Source of the DNA: Acidobacteriota bacterium
GTDB lineage: Bacteria > Acidobacteriota > Thermoanaerobaculia > Gp7-AA8
Assembly: GCA_021325515.1 (NCBI GenBank)
Contig: JAJPHC010000013.1
Span: 312,001 to 376,000, forward strand
DNA: 64,000 nt
Direction of reading: 5' to 3'
Shown: piece by piece, positions 42,401-50,771 of the stretch
Layout: each line of letters begins with the position of its first letter
How positions within the stretch are numbered: position 1 is the stretch's first letter
Translations under genes and position numbers: made by a program
Notes under the pieces: model-generated
Told to the model about the DNA's origin: nothing
Databases searched by the model: none
The model's input: the letters and a program-made list of their open reading frames with translations, nothing else

Positions 42401-44449
42401 TTAGTGTTTCTGCTGTTGCAGGTATTGCGAGAAATCGTCGATGGACGAGGGTTGCCGGCGCGCCGATGTCAGCGCGGCGCTTGCGCCGTCATGATCGATT
42501 GCGATGGCGGCATTCACTTCGCGAAGCGCGGAGGCGATGTCCTGCTTCGAGAGATACGCCAGCGCGAGGTAGACGTGCGGCTCTGGCGATTTCGGCCGCT
42601 CCTTCGCCGCCGCATCGAATTGTGCGATCGCGCCGTTGTCGTCGTTCATCCGCGACAGCAGCGCGCCGAGGTTCATGCGGACGTCGTACTGGTGAGGATC
42701 TTGGCGGAGCGCTTCGTTGTATTCGGCGAGCGCCTCCTGATCGCGCCCCGCGCGCGCCAGCATCGCCGCGAGATCGTTGTGCGTCTCGGGCGACGTGGGA
42801 TTCGCACGCATCGCTTCGCGGTAGAGGGCGATGGCCTCGTCCGAATTTCCCTTCGCCGCCGCGAGTGCCGCGCGCGTCGCCGTGTCGGCTTTCAATGCGA
42901 CGGCCTTTTCCAGAATCGGAATCGCTTCCTCGCGCCGGCCGGACGACAGCAGATACCTGCCGAGCGAACGGTAGGCGTCGACGCCGTTGGGATTGCGCGC
43001 GATTGCATCGCGCAGCTCCTGCTCGGAAGCCGTCGTATTGCCCGACGCCGCCAGCGCCGAGCCCAATCCGTTGCGCGCCAGCTCGTCGTTGGGATTCAGC
43101 TCGAGTGCCGCGCGAAATTCGCCGGCTGCCTCATCGAACTGCTTCTTCTCGAGCAGCGCGAGACCGAGAAACGTGTGTGCGATGCGATTGCGCTCCGTCA
43201 CCTCGAGGGAATGGCGAAACAGCGTCTCGCTGTCCTGCCAGTATCGGGTCTGCAGACAGGCGAGAATCGTGAGGGCAAGAACCGCGATCACCGCAATCGC
43301 GCGCAACGCCTCCCGCTGCGTGATGAAGTCTGCGGCGAGCCACACGAGAGCGAACGTCAGTCCGGCAGTCGGCAGATACGTGTAGCGATCGGCCATCGAT
43401 TGCGAGCCGATCTGCACGAGGCCGATCACCGGCACCAGCATCCCGATGTACCAGAGCCAGCCGATCAGCAGATACCGGTGGCGCTTGCGCATCGCCCACG
43501 CGATCGCGGTGACCGCGAGCAGCAGCAGCGCGCAGAAGAAGACATCGCTCGTGGAGAGGACCGTTCGCAGCGGATACGGATTCGCCAGGTGCAGCGGCCA
43601 GAGCATCTTGCCGATGTAGGCGACATACGAGATCACCGCGTTCGCGATGCGCGCCGCGGGAGAGACGAGCTGCGTCGACGCGATCGCTTCGATCTTCTGC
43701 TGCGTCAGGAACGTGGTCCCGAGACCCGGAATCAACACGAGGAAGAAGGGGATCTTCTCGATGACGCTGCGCTTGAGATCGAAGCGATTGAGCGGCCAGT
43801 AATCGAGAAGGATGAGGACGAAGGGCAGGGTGACGATCATGCCTTTCGCCATCAGACCGGCGGCGAACATTGCCACGGCGGCGACGTAGGGACCGCGCTT
43901 CCGGCTCTCCACCCATCGTGCGTAAAACCAGATCGCCAGGAAGAAGAAAAGCGCGCAGAGAACGTCCTTCCGCTCCGAGACCCACGCCACCGATTCCACG
44001 CGCAGCGGATGCACGGCGAAGAGCGCCGCCGCGGCAGCGCTGCGCCAGAGGAACTTCGTCGTCCGGAAGAGAAAGAAGAAGAGCAGCAGGGTCGAGGCGA
44101 TGTGCAGCGCGACATTCGCGAAAAGCATCGGCGCCGCGTGTACGCCGAAGAGCGTGACGTCTGCCAGATAGCTCCACCATGTCAGCGGATGCCAGTTCGG
44201 CGCGAATGCAGTCAGCGACCAGCGGAGCGCACTCGCCGTGAAGCCCGACTTCACGTGCGCGTTGTTCGTGATGTACTGATCGTCGTCGTAATTGAGGAAC
44301 TGATGCGAGTAGACCTGCGCGTAAATGAGCGCGATGAGAATCACGAGTCCCGCGCAGATCGGGAGGATGAGCTTCGACTCATCGACGGGCGGCTTCACCG
44401 GCTCCGCTGCAGGCGGCACGGTCTTCAGACGGGTTGAACGTTTTCCCAC
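42401..44449 (-). CDS. TMTC-like polytopic glycosyltransferase with TPR domain
   Basis: 682 residues from GTG 44449. Ten to eleven helices occupy the first 400 residues with the GT-C signature area NYDDDQYI, FHPLTWWSY-like NWHPLTWWSYL and VHPLRVESVAWVSERKDVL. The C-terminal 280 residues hold seven TPR units. This is the bacterial analogue of TMTC proteins, which mannosylate cadherins in animals. Acceptor and donor here are unknown. A TAGAAT element 9 bases before the start predicts a leaderless message. Confidence 0.87.
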   Translation of the reverse strand: MGKRSTRLKTVPPAAEPVKPPVDESKLILPICAGLVILIALIYAQVYSHQFLNYDDDQYITNNAHVKSGFTASALRWSLTAFAPNWHPLTWWSYLADVTLFGVHAAPMLFANVALHIASTLLLFFFLFRTTKFLWRSAAAAALFAVHPLRVESVAWVSERKDVLCALFFFLAIWFYARWVESRKRGPYVAAVAMFAAGLMAKGMIVTLPFVLILLDYWPLNRFDLKRSVIEKIPFFLVLIPGLGTTFLTQQKIEAIASTQLVSPAARIANAVISYVAYIGKMLWPLHLANPYPLRTVLSTSDVFFCALLLLAVTAIAWAMRKRHRYLLIGWLWYIGMLVPVIGLVQIGSQSMADRYTYLPTAGLTFALVWLAADFITQREALRAIAVIAVLALTILACLQTRYWQDSETLFRHSLEVTERNRIAHTFLGLALLEKKQFDEAAGEFRAALELNPNDELARNGLGSALAASGNTTASEQELRDAIARNPNGVDAYRSLGRYLLSSGRREEAIPILEKAVALKADTATRAALAAAKGNSDEAIALYREAMRANPTSPETHNDLAAMLARAGRDQEALAEYNEALRQDPHQYDVRMNLGALLSRMNDDNGAIAQFDAAAKERPKSPEPHVYLALAYLSKQDIASALREVNAAIAIDHDGASAALTSARRQPSSIDDFSQYLQQQKH

Positions 44450-44458
44450 GCGGCGCGG

Positions 44459-44464
44459 ATTCTA
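44459..44464 (-). promoter_or_regulatory. -10-like TAGAAT, 9 bases before the TMTC-like start
   Basis: Read on the minus strand, with no SD before GTG 44449. The same CCGCTAGAATCCGCG context occurs before acs. Confidence 0.45.
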
Positions 44465-44504
44465 GCGGAAGAGCCGATCGTGACCATGAAGATGGATGCC
44501 TGTG

Positions 44505-44510
44505 TAGAAT
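44505..44510 (+). promoter_or_regulatory. -10-like TAGAAT, 6 bases before threonine dehydratase
   Basis: The element is followed by CGGGCG and ATG 44517, leaving no room for an SD. Confidence 0.45.
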
Positions 44511-44516
44511 CGGGCG

Positions 44517-45482
44517 ATGGCCGCGATTCCACCGCCCGTTCGTCCGATTACGCTCAACGAGATTCGCGCCGCGCGCGAGCGCATCCGCGATGTCGCGATC
44601 CGCACGCCGCTCATCCCGCTGCTGCATGGAACCGGCGCACCGGAGATCTGGCTGAAGCTGGAGAATCTCCAGCCGATCAACGCATTCAAGATCCGCGGCG
44701 CTGCGAATGCCGTCGCGATGCTCGACGCCGACGCGAAGGCGAAAGGTGTCTGGACGATCAGCGCCGGAAACGCCGGACAGGGCGTTGCGTACGCAGCGCG
44801 CGAGGCAGGGATTCCCTGCACCGTGGTCGTAATTGAGACGGCGCCGGAGACGAAGATCGAACGGATGCGATTGCTCGGCGCGAAGCTCGTGCGCGCACCG
44901 TTCGATGCCTGCTGGATGGCGATGGAAGCGCGCGAGTTTCCCGGAGTGGAAGGGACGTTCATTCATCCCTTCGACGATCAGGATTTCGTCACCGGTAACG
45001 CGACGCTCGGACTCGAGATCATGGAGGATCTTCCGAACGTCCACACCGTGGTGACCGCGATCGGCGGCGGCGGGTTGATCTCCGGCGTCGGCAGCGCGAT
45101 TCGCGCTCTCGCGCCCGATGTCCGCATCCTCGGCGCCGAGCCGGAGACCGCGGCGCCGGGCTCTGTTTCCTTCGCGGCCGGCGAGCCGCGCGTCTTCGAA
45201 GGATGGCAGGCCTCGTTCGTCGATGGCGCCGGAGGCAAGAGCATCTTCCCGCGGATGTGGGAGCGGATGCGCGATGTCGTCGACGGCTCGATCGTCGTCT
45301 CTCTCGACGAGGTGCGGCGTGCGATGCGCATCGTCGCCGAGAAGACGCGCGTCATCGCGGAAGGAGCCGGCGCTCTCGGTGTCGCGGCCGCGCTGTCGGG
45401 ACGTGCGGGCGATGGTCCCATCGTCGCCGTCGTGTCGGGCGGAAACATCGACCTGAAGAAGTTCGCAGAGCTGATTCTGTGA
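44517..45482 (+). CDS. PLP-dependent threonine/serine dehydratase
   Basis: 321 residues. The PLP lysine is K58 in NAFKIRGA, with the AGNAGQG loop and the GGGGLISGVG phosphate-binding loop further on. There is no C-terminal ACT regulatory domain, so it resembles catabolic TdcB or serine racemase-like enzymes and is probably not feedback-inhibited by isoleucine. It deaminates threonine or serine to 2-oxobutyrate or pyruvate. It is followed directly by a family A repeat. Confidence 0.88.
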   Translation: MAAIPPPVRPITLNEIRAARERIRDVAIRTPLIPLLHGTGAPEIWLKLENLQPINAFKIRGAANAVAMLDADAKAKGVWTISAGNAGQGVAYAAREAGIPCTVVVIETAPETKIERMRLLGAKLVRAPFDACWMAMEAREFPGVEGTFIHPFDDQDFVTGNATLGLEIMEDLPNVHTVVTAIGGGGLISGVGSAIRALAPDVRILGAEPETAAPGSVSFAAGEPRVFEGWQASFVDGAGGKSIFPRMWERMRDVVDGSIVVSLDEVRRAMRIVAEKTRVIAEGAGALGVAAALSGRAGDGPIVAVVSGGNIDLKKFAELIL

Positions 45483-45483
45483 T

Positions 45484-45567
45484 GTGTAGGACAGGCGCCC
45501 TCGCCTGTCCACCGGCGCCCTCGCCTGTCCGCTTGTGCACCGACAGGCGAGGGCGCCTGTCCTACAC
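45484..45567. repeat. Family A inverted palindromic repeat (REPIN-like), with internal duplication
   Basis: GTGTAGGACAGGCGCC and CTCGCCTGTC (45484-45509) are mirrored at 45542-45567, with an extra copy of GGCGCCCTCGCCTGTCC between them. It lies between convergent genes, and the iron-permease stop begins at its last base. Other copies: 49187-49246 and 63738-63834. Confidence 0.9.
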
Positions 45568-46037
45568 TACGCCTTCCTCTTCCTTCGATCCTTCTTGAAG
45601 TTGTGGCGCGCCTCGGCTTCTTCGATGGAATGCGACACTTTCAGATCGACGTCGCGTTTCGCCATCTCCGCAAGCCGGCGATAGTGAATGTGCAGGACGC
45701 GCAGATCTTCCTCGGATAGATCTTCGATCGAGATCAGGCGGTTGCTCGCTCCTTCGAGTGCGGCGACGATCTCATTCAGCTTCAATTGCAGCGCGAGCGA
45801 TTCCTTGTTCTGAGAGCGCTGAATCAGAAAGACCATCAGGAACGTGACGATCGTCGTTCCGGTGTTGATGACGAGCTGCCACGTATCGGAGAAGTGGAAG
45901 AGAGGGCCGGTGACCAGCCACACGATGATCGTTCCGGCGGCGAAGAGAAAGCCGGTCGTGGAGCCTGTCCAGTTCGTGACGCGCGTTGCGAGGCGGGAGA
46001 GTCCTCCATCGCGTTCCCTATGACGACGATCGTGCAT
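45567..46037 (-). CDS. Low-affinity iron permease-like small membrane protein
   Basis: 156 residues with two hydrophobic helices (about 26-46 and 52-72). They contain the TGSTTGFLFA and DTWQLVINTGTTIVTFLMVFLIQ-type family motifs. A cytoplasmic tail with IEDLSEEDL and a basic end follows. The family is named for fungal Fet4, but the bacterial members are half-size and metal transport is unproven. The stop codon is taken from the repeat. Confidence 0.8.
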   Translation of the reverse strand: MHDRRHRERDGGLSRLATRVTNWTGSTTGFLFAAGTIIVWLVTGPLFHFSDTWQLVINTGTTIVTFLMVFLIQRSQNKESLALQLKLNEIVAALEGASNRLISIEDLSEEDLRVLHIHYRRLAEMAKRDVDLKVSHSIEEAEARHNFKKDRRKRKA

Positions 46038-46073
46038 CGCCGTCCAGTCCGTTCATGGACGATGCCACATCGT

Positions 46074-46667
46074 CTACTTGAGAGTCGGCATGTGCACGGC
46101 GGTGGACGGCGGCTGCGGCCAATCGCGGCGCGTGATCATCTGCGCGAGCGGCGTCTCGATGACGGGAACCTGGATGCCGGCGACGGTCGCCTTTTGTGCG
46201 GTCGGGCGAGGCTTGTCGATCTTCGCGGCGGTGCGCACCTCGATCGTCTTCGGATCGGCGACGCCGATCGTCCCATCCTTCTTCAGGATGATGCCGGGCA
46301 CGAGCACGTCCGCGTTCCCCGGAATGTTGTTGAGCACCAGCTTCGCCGATGGAATCGAAGGGGGGACGCTGAACTCGATCGTGATGTTTCCGGGCGGCAC
46401 GTCGAGAAGAATGAACGAACCGTTCTCCGCGACTCCGCCGGACACATAGGGCGCACCGTCGACCCAGACGTTCGTCGCCTGGAAGAGCGCGGTCTTGCGG
46501 GCGGCTTCGGTCTCGACCGTGCGATACGTCCCGTTGTCGGAGCCTTCTGCGTCGGCAATCCAGCCGCGAATCGAGGTGGGCTCCTTGCTGACGACGGGGC
46601 CTTTTGGCTCATCTGGTCCGCAGGCCAGCAGTGCCAATGGAATCATGAAGATGGCGAGCCGCTTCAT
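46074..46667 (-). CDS. Predicted lipoprotein of unknown function
   Basis: 197 residues from ATG 46667: lipoprotein signal (IFMIPLALLAC, lipobox LLAC) and a beta-rich domain with ILLDVPPGNITIEFSVPP, resembling a carboxypeptidase-regulatory or transthyretin-like fold. Longer upstream reading is excluded because TACGCT lies 8 bases before the ATG and the region is the promoter zone of the divergent amidase. Envelope-located; function unknown. Confidence 0.7.
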   Translation of the reverse strand: MKRLAIFMIPLALLACGPDEPKGPVVSKEPTSIRGWIADAEGSDNGTYRTVETEAARKTALFQATNVWVDGAPYVSGGVAENGSFILLDVPPGNITIEFSVPPSIPSAKLVLNNIPGNADVLVPGIILKKDGTIGVADPKTIEVRTAAKIDKPRPTAQKATVAGIQVPVIETPLAQMITRRDWPQPPSTAVHMPTLK

Positions 46668-46675
46668 CCGCTGGA

Positions 46676-46681
46676 AGCGTA
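46676..46681 (-). promoter_or_regulatory. -10-like TACGCT, 8 bases before the lipoprotein start
   Basis: TANNNT pattern with no SD. A GATAAT (46690-46695) 12 bases before the amidase ATG faces the other way. Confidence 0.35.
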
Positions 46682-46707
46682 CCACGTGCGATAATCCGCC
46701 TGCCTCG

Positions 46708-48255
46708 ATGAAGCGACTCATCCTCCTCGGACTCCTTTCGATTTTCGCAGCAGCCACCATCGTCGTTGCGCAGTCGACGACGCAGGCCACGCTGCGAACG
46801 CAGACCGGCGACAAGCCTGTCGCAATCGCTCGCCAGGGCGGGCAGACGTACTTCTCTGCGGAAGACGTCGCGGCGGCACTCGGTGGAAGCGTGGCTGCCG
46901 ATGCTCACGGCTTTCGCGTCACGATCAACAACAACGTGGCGGCGTTCGGTCCGGACAGCCGCTTCGGAGTCGTGCGTGATGATCTGATCGAAATGCCGGC
47001 GCCGCCGGTCGTCATCGACAACCGGCCGTTCGTCACGATGCAGTTCTTTCAGGGATTTCTGGCGAAGACCGCGGATCTCGATGTGGTGTGGGACGAGCGC
47101 GCGCGTCTGCTGTCGATCCGGCCGCTGCAGCACACCATCGTCGGCGTGCAGGTCTCGGTGACCAATGTTCAGGGCACGTCGAAAATCGTCTTCACGCTGA
47201 GCCAGAACGCCGGTTATGCGATCGTGAAAGAGCAGTCGGCGTACACGATCCGGTTTGCGGCGCAGATCCGTCCGCCGTTCGCTGAGCAGGCGTACGAAGA
47301 TCAGAACGTCGCGAAGATTTCGTTTGCGGGGACGGACGCGCGCATTCAGTTGACCGGCGCGGACGTCGTGGGCGACGCGTACAAGCTCGAGAATCCGTAC
47401 CGCGTCGTGCTCGATGTGCGGAAGACATCGCCGGGCCCGGCTGCGCCTTCTGTGCCGCTGGCGCCGAAGTCCGTCGAGCCGTCCGGGATCCACACGATCG
47501 TGATCGATCCGGGACATGGCGGCAAGGACATCGGTGCGACGGGGCCGGGTGGTCTGCTCGAGAAAGATGCGACGCTTGCCGTTGCCAACAAGCTCGCGGC
47601 GGCACTCGCGGTGAAGCTCGGTGCGCGTGTGATTCTCACGCGTGAAGACGACAGCGTCGTGTCGCTCGATCAGCGCACGGCGGTGGCGAATCAGTACAAG
47701 GCCGATCTGTTTCTCTCCGTGCACATGAATGCCTCGACGGGCAAGGGCGCGCACGGCTCCGAGGTGTATTTCCTCTCCGCGGACGCGTCGGATGATCTGG
47801 CGAAGAAAGCGGCCGATGCGGAGAACCAGTCGACGTCGGGGCATGCCGACACGCAGAGCGATCTGAAACTGATCCTGTGGGATCTCGCGCAGCAGGAGTA
47901 TCTCGCCGAGTCGAGCCGCTTCGCGCAGTCGATTCAGGAAGAGATGAACGCACTCGCCGGAATTCAGAATCGCGGCATCAAGCAGGCGCCGTTCAAGGTG
48001 CTCGTCGGCGCGACGATGCCGGCCGCGCTGGTCGAGGTCGCATTCATCTCGAATCCGGATGAAGAGGCGAAGATCCGGAACGAGCAGTTCCAGAACACCG
48101 TCGTCGACGCGCTGACGCGCGCGGTGCAGCGATACAAGAACGATTACGAGGCACGCATCGGCATTGCCCAACCAGCCGCTGCACCCGGACCGGCGGCGAC
48201 GCCTGCGCAGCCTCCTGCGACGCAGACGACGGGCACCGCGAGGACGGGAACCTAG
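46708..48255 (+). CDS. amiC: AMIN-domain N-acetylmuramoyl-L-alanine amidase
   Basis: 515 residues. Signal peptide (ILLGLLSIFAAATIVVAQ), an N-terminal copper-amine-oxidase-like/AMIN region (about 20-245) that targets peptidoglycan, and a C-terminal Amidase_3 domain. In it the zinc ligands are in IVIDPGHGGKD and FLSVHMNAS, and the late ALVEVAFISNP carries the catalytic Glu. It cleaves the amide between MurNAc and the stem peptide, as in cell separation. The gene shares one base (TAGTG) with the GerMN gene. The Pro/Ala/Thr-rich tail is probably disordered. Confidence 0.9.
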   Translation: MKRLILLGLLSIFAAATIVVAQSTTQATLRTQTGDKPVAIARQGGQTYFSAEDVAAALGGSVAADAHGFRVTINNNVAAFGPDSRFGVVRDDLIEMPAPPVVIDNRPFVTMQFFQGFLAKTADLDVVWDERARLLSIRPLQHTIVGVQVSVTNVQGTSKIVFTLSQNAGYAIVKEQSAYTIRFAAQIRPPFAEQAYEDQNVAKISFAGTDARIQLTGADVVGDAYKLENPYRVVLDVRKTSPGPAAPSVPLAPKSVEPSGIHTIVIDPGHGGKDIGATGPGGLLEKDATLAVANKLAAALAVKLGARVILTREDDSVVSLDQRTAVANQYKADLFLSVHMNASTGKGAHGSEVYFLSADASDDLAKKAADAENQSTSGHADTQSDLKLILWDLAQQEYLAESSRFAQSIQEEMNALAGIQNRGIKQAPFKVLVGATMPAALVEVAFISNPDEEAKIRNEQFQNTVVDALTRAVQRYKNDYEARIGIAQPAAAPGPAATPAQPPATQTTGTARTGT

Positions 48256-48797
48256 TGCGCAGAGCGTCTCTCGTTGTCGCGCTCGCGCTGCTCGCAGCCG
48301 CGAGTGCATGCAGGAAGCCGCAGCCGCAGGCGAAGAACATTTCCGAGGCGAACAATGTCGCGATGCGGCCGGTGCGGCTCTACTTCGAGGATGGCAATTC
48401 TCTGCTGACCGCGGAGTTGCACAACCTGCCTCTGCCGGAGAATCCCGCGGCGGCGATTCCTCTCGTCGTGCGCGAGATGATGAAGGGGCCGGGCAATGCG
48501 AGCCTCGCCCGCCTCTTTCCGCCCGACACGATCGTCCGCGGCGCGTATCTGCTGCCGGATGGCACCGCGTTCGTCGACCTCGGCGGCGCCACGCTGCAGC
48601 AGGGTTGGGGCACGGGAACGCATGAAGAGTTGATGGCCGTCTTCTCGCTCGTGCAGACGGTCACGACGAACTTCGCCGAGGTCAAGAAAGTGCGGCTGCT
48701 GGTCAACGGAGAGCCGGCGGAAACGCTGGCGGGGCATGTGTGGCTCGGGCGGTCGTTGCGACCGATGGCGAGTCTGGTCGAGCCCGCTTCCCGCTGA
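48255..48797 (+). CDS. GerMN-domain lipoprotein
   Basis: 180 residues from the GTG that overlaps the amidase stop. Lipobox ASAC follows a hydrophobic core. The GerMN domain has VRLYFEDGNSLL, VVREMMKGP and NFAEVKKVRLLVNGEPAETLAGH. GerM in Bacillus sporulation and GerMN proteins elsewhere sit close to peptidoglycan amidases and septal complexes, which fits the coupled amidase gene. The protein is anchored outside the cytoplasm. Confidence 0.88.
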   Translation: MRRASLVVALALLAAASACRKPQPQAKNISEANNVAMRPVRLYFEDGNSLLTAELHNLPLPENPAAAIPLVVREMMKGPGNASLARLFPPDTIVRGAYLLPDGTAFVDLGGATLQQGWGTGTHEELMAVFSLVQTVTTNFAEVKKVRLLVNGEPAETLAGHVWLGRSLRPMASLVEPASR

Positions 48798-48952
48798 ATA
48801 TGGTCAGTAGTTTCCGAATGAGAACGGTCAACCTTCCAAAATTACCGACCGCCCGGTCTGGACCGAACGCTCGTTTTGTTCTAGACTGACGATGTTTCCA
48901 AATGCAACGGCTATCGCTAAGCGGGTCAATGGCTTGTAACGTTGCTGTTACA
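48798..48952. other. Lower-GC intergenic stretch, no gene seen
   Basis: About 155 bases between the GerMN stop and the small-RNA promoter, with visibly more A+T than the rest. CCGACCGCCCGGTCTGG (48846-48862) contains a short dyad. No ORF or known RNA motif is visible. Confidence 0.45.
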
Positions 48953-48983
48953 TTGAGAAATTTTTCACAATGTATGGGATAAT
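48953..48983 (+). promoter_or_regulatory. Candidate promoter of the small RNA
   Basis: TTGAGA (48953-48958) and GATAAT (48978-48983) are 19 bases apart, in an A/T-rich stretch. A start near 48990 is expected. Confidence 0.5.
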
Positions 48984-48989
48984 GCATTC

Positions 48990-49178
48990 GTATCAAAGAT
49001 AAAGGCATACTGGATGGGCAGGCGGGATTCGCTTCCGTAGTTACAACCTGCCAAAAGCAACATCCCTCTTGAACTCTTCTTTCAACCTTACCGATGTAAA
49101 AGCTCACCACCGAGCAGTTCCGCCCCGCCCAATCCAGTAGAAAGTCAACGGCCCCGCGAACGCGGGGCCGAATTGTTT
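48990..49178 (+). ncRNA. Candidate structured small RNA with two alternative folds
   Basis: About 190 bases framed by a promoter and a terminator, with no gene behind it. Fold 1: a long closing helix of TACTGGAT (49008-49015) with ATCCAGTA (49132-49139), continued by GGGC/GCCC and, past bulges, CGGGA (49023-49027) with TTCCG (49118-49122). Fold 2: GGATG (49012-49016) with CATCC (49061-49065), GGCAGG (49017-49022) with CCTGCC (49047-49052), and an inner CGGGA-TTCGC-TTCCG hairpin (49023-49037). The two are mutually exclusive. Hairpins at 49069-49085 (TTGAA/TTCAA) and 49102-49115 (GCTC/GAGC) fit fold 1. Length and closing helix recall 6S RNA, but I see no sequence signature of 6S, tmRNA, SRP or RNase P. 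Confidence 0.5.
49149..49178 (+). terminator. Rho-independent terminator after the small RNA
   Basis: A perfect 10-bp stem, CGGCCCCGCG / CGCGGGGCCG (49149-49170), with a two-base loop, or four if the closing pair opens. It is followed by AATTGTTT. The U tract is short. Confidence 0.75.
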
Positions 49179-49186
49179 GTGTGTGC

Positions 49187-49246
49187 GTGTAGGACAGGCG
49201 CCCTCGCCTGTCCTTTCGAAGACAGGCGAGGGCGCCTGTCCTACAC
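49187..49246. repeat. Family A inverted repeat, perfect 26-bp arms
   Basis: Arms 49187-49212 and 49221-49246 are perfect reverse complements around an 8-base spacer CTTTCGAA. Each arm contains its own shorter palindrome (GACAGGCG...CGCCTGTC). The holB stop codon (49241-49243) lies inside the right arm. Confidence 0.95.
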
Positions 49247-50035
49247 CAGTTCCGCGAGTGCCTGTTCGGCGAGCAGCCGTGCGTCGGCATTCACTCCGAG
49301 CCATCGGACTGCGGCGAGCATTCCATCTGCGGATGCGAGAATCTTCCTGCTCCCGCATCGCTCGCGCAGCGGTGCGAGCTCTTCGCTGCCTGCGGCGGCG
49401 TCGACGAGGATGCGGCCGGCGAGTGCCATCGCGCTTTTCACATCGTCCTCTCCCGCAATCACCGCGGCCGCGGTGAGCAGTGAAGCCGTCTCGCCCTTCG
49501 TTGCGAACTTCAGCAGCGCCGTCACGATTGCCTTCCGTAACTCGCGGTCGATCGCAACATCGCCCCCGACGTAGATCTGCTGGCAGCGCGACTTGATCGT
49601 CGGCAGCAGCAGGTCATACGCGCGCGTGAGGAGGATGAAGTACGTGTCGCGCGCCGGTTCCTCGAGCGTCTTGAGCATCGCATTCGAGCCGCCGGCGCTC
49701 AGCGCATCCGCCGGATCGATGATGAATACTTTTCCGCGGCCTTCGTACGGCCGCATCGTCGCGCCGGCAACGACGTCGCGCACCTGCTCGACCGAGATCA
49801 TCTTCCGCTCGCCGCCGACTTCGACGACGTGCACATCGGGATGCGATCGCTGCTCGATGCGCCGGCAGGCGGTGCAGCCGTCGCCCGTCGTGCCGTTGAG
49901 ACACTCGATCGTTTTCGCGATGCGCATCGCCGTTTCGCGCAAGGCATCCGGCGATGGGCCATGCAGGATCACGGCATGATGCAGCTCGCCGCGCTGTGCC
50001 GTCTCGACCAGCAACTCCGCCGCCGTCGCCGTCAT
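49241..50035 (-). CDS. holB: DNA polymerase III delta' subunit
   Basis: 264 residues. HHAVILHGPSPDALRE at a degenerate Walker A position, a cysteine cluster (C45, C54, C57) for zinc, SVEQVRDVV, KVFIIDPADALSAGGSNAMLKTLEEP and TIKSRCQQ are the clamp-loader AAA+ signatures of delta'. It is part of the complex that loads the beta clamp. It overlaps tmk by ATGA, the classic tmk-holB pair. The C-terminal 40 residues are Ala/Leu-rich, and the last codon and stop come from a family A repeat. Confidence 0.9.
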   Translation of the reverse strand: MTATAAELLVETAQRGELHHAVILHGPSPDALRETAMRIAKTIECLNGTTGDGCTACRRIEQRSHPDVHVVEVGGERKMISVEQVRDVVAGATMRPYEGRGKVFIIDPADALSAGGSNAMLKTLEEPARDTYFILLTRAYDLLLPTIKSRCQQIYVGGDVAIDRELRKAIVTALLKFATKGETASLLTAAAVIAGEDDVKSAMALAGRILVDAAAGSEELAPLRERCGSRKILASADGMLAAVRWLGVNADARLLAEQALAELV

Positions 50036-50619
50036 GCGAATGCCTCGCTCACCCGCTGCGCGACCTCATCCTCGGAACCCGAGGCGTCGATCACGATGTA
50101 GCGCTCCGGCTCTGCAGCGGCGAGTGCCAGATAGCCTTCGCGTACGCGGCGATAGAAGCGGATGTCTTCTGCCTCGAAGCGCAGTTCGTCGCCTCCGCGT
50201 CCGCGTGCGCGGCGCAGGCCGGTCTCTTCATCGATGTCGAAGAGCAGCGTCTTGTCAGGGCGCAGAGAGCCCGTCGCCCAGTCGTTGAGCGCGCGCAGCC
50301 GATCGAGGTCGATGAGCCGCCCGAAGCCCTGGTAGGCGAGCGTCGCGTCGACATAGCGATCGCAGAGTACGACGCGTCCCGCATCGAGCGCCGGCCTGAT
50401 CACTTCGACGACGTGCTGATGGCGCGACGCGGCGAAGAGAAACACCTCGGCGAGCGGATCGAGCTTCGAGCCCGCATCGAGCAGGATCGCGCGAATGCGG
50501 TCCGCGGTCGGCGTGCCGCCAGGTTCCTTTGTGATCAGCGGATCGTGATAGCGCTTCGCGAGCCGCCGCAGTTGCGTCGTCTTGCCTGAACCATCAATGC
50601 CTTCGAAGGTGATGAACAT
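50032..50619 (-). CDS. tmk: Thymidylate kinase
   Basis: 195 residues from ATG 50619. P-loop FEGIDGSGKTTQ, DRYVDATLAYQG with the DRY-type motif, and a LID region with RGRGGDELRFE. It phosphorylates dTMP to dTDP for DNA synthesis. The seven codons of the longer reading from 50640 precede the P-loop without conservation. It is coupled to holB by a 4-base overlap. Confidence 0.94.
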   Translation of the reverse strand: MFITFEGIDGSGKTTQLRRLAKRYHDPLITKEPGGTPTADRIRAILLDAGSKLDPLAEVFLFAASRHQHVVEVIRPALDAGRVVLCDRYVDATLAYQGFGRLIDLDRLRALNDWATGSLRPDKTLLFDIDEETGLRRARGRGGDELRFEAEDIRFYRRVREGYLALAAAEPERYIVIDASGSEDEVAQRVSEAFA

Positions 50620-50742
50620 CGGGCGCGAACGATGAATCATCGGCGCTTCGCAGTCAACCCGGCCGGCGATCCGGCGATCCGATCAGCACGCCTAACAATT
50701 GAGTGCACAACATGGCAGCATTATTTCGCTACCGCCGTCACA

Positions 50743-50771
50743 TTGACCCGACGCCGCGACGCTTCTAGAAT
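50743..50771 (+). promoter_or_regulatory. Sigma-70-type promoter upstream of the NHL/Ig giant protein
   Basis: TTGACC (50743-50748) and TAGAAT (50766-50771) have 17-base spacing. The position implies that translation starts downstream of about 50778. Confidence 0.6.

Noticed and set aside
49014-49040. Eight-codon leader-peptide ORF (ATG at 49014) in the small RNA
   Set aside because: No SD, no attenuated gene downstream, and it lies in the paired stem.
48990-49178. Riboswitch controlling a downstream gene
   Set aside because: The terminator is followed only by a repeat and a convergent gene, so there is nothing to regulate in cis.
49187-49246. Possible insertion-sequence ends
   Set aside because: The perfect arms are only 8 bases apart and no transposase gene lies between or near them; a palindromic repeat is the better explanation.
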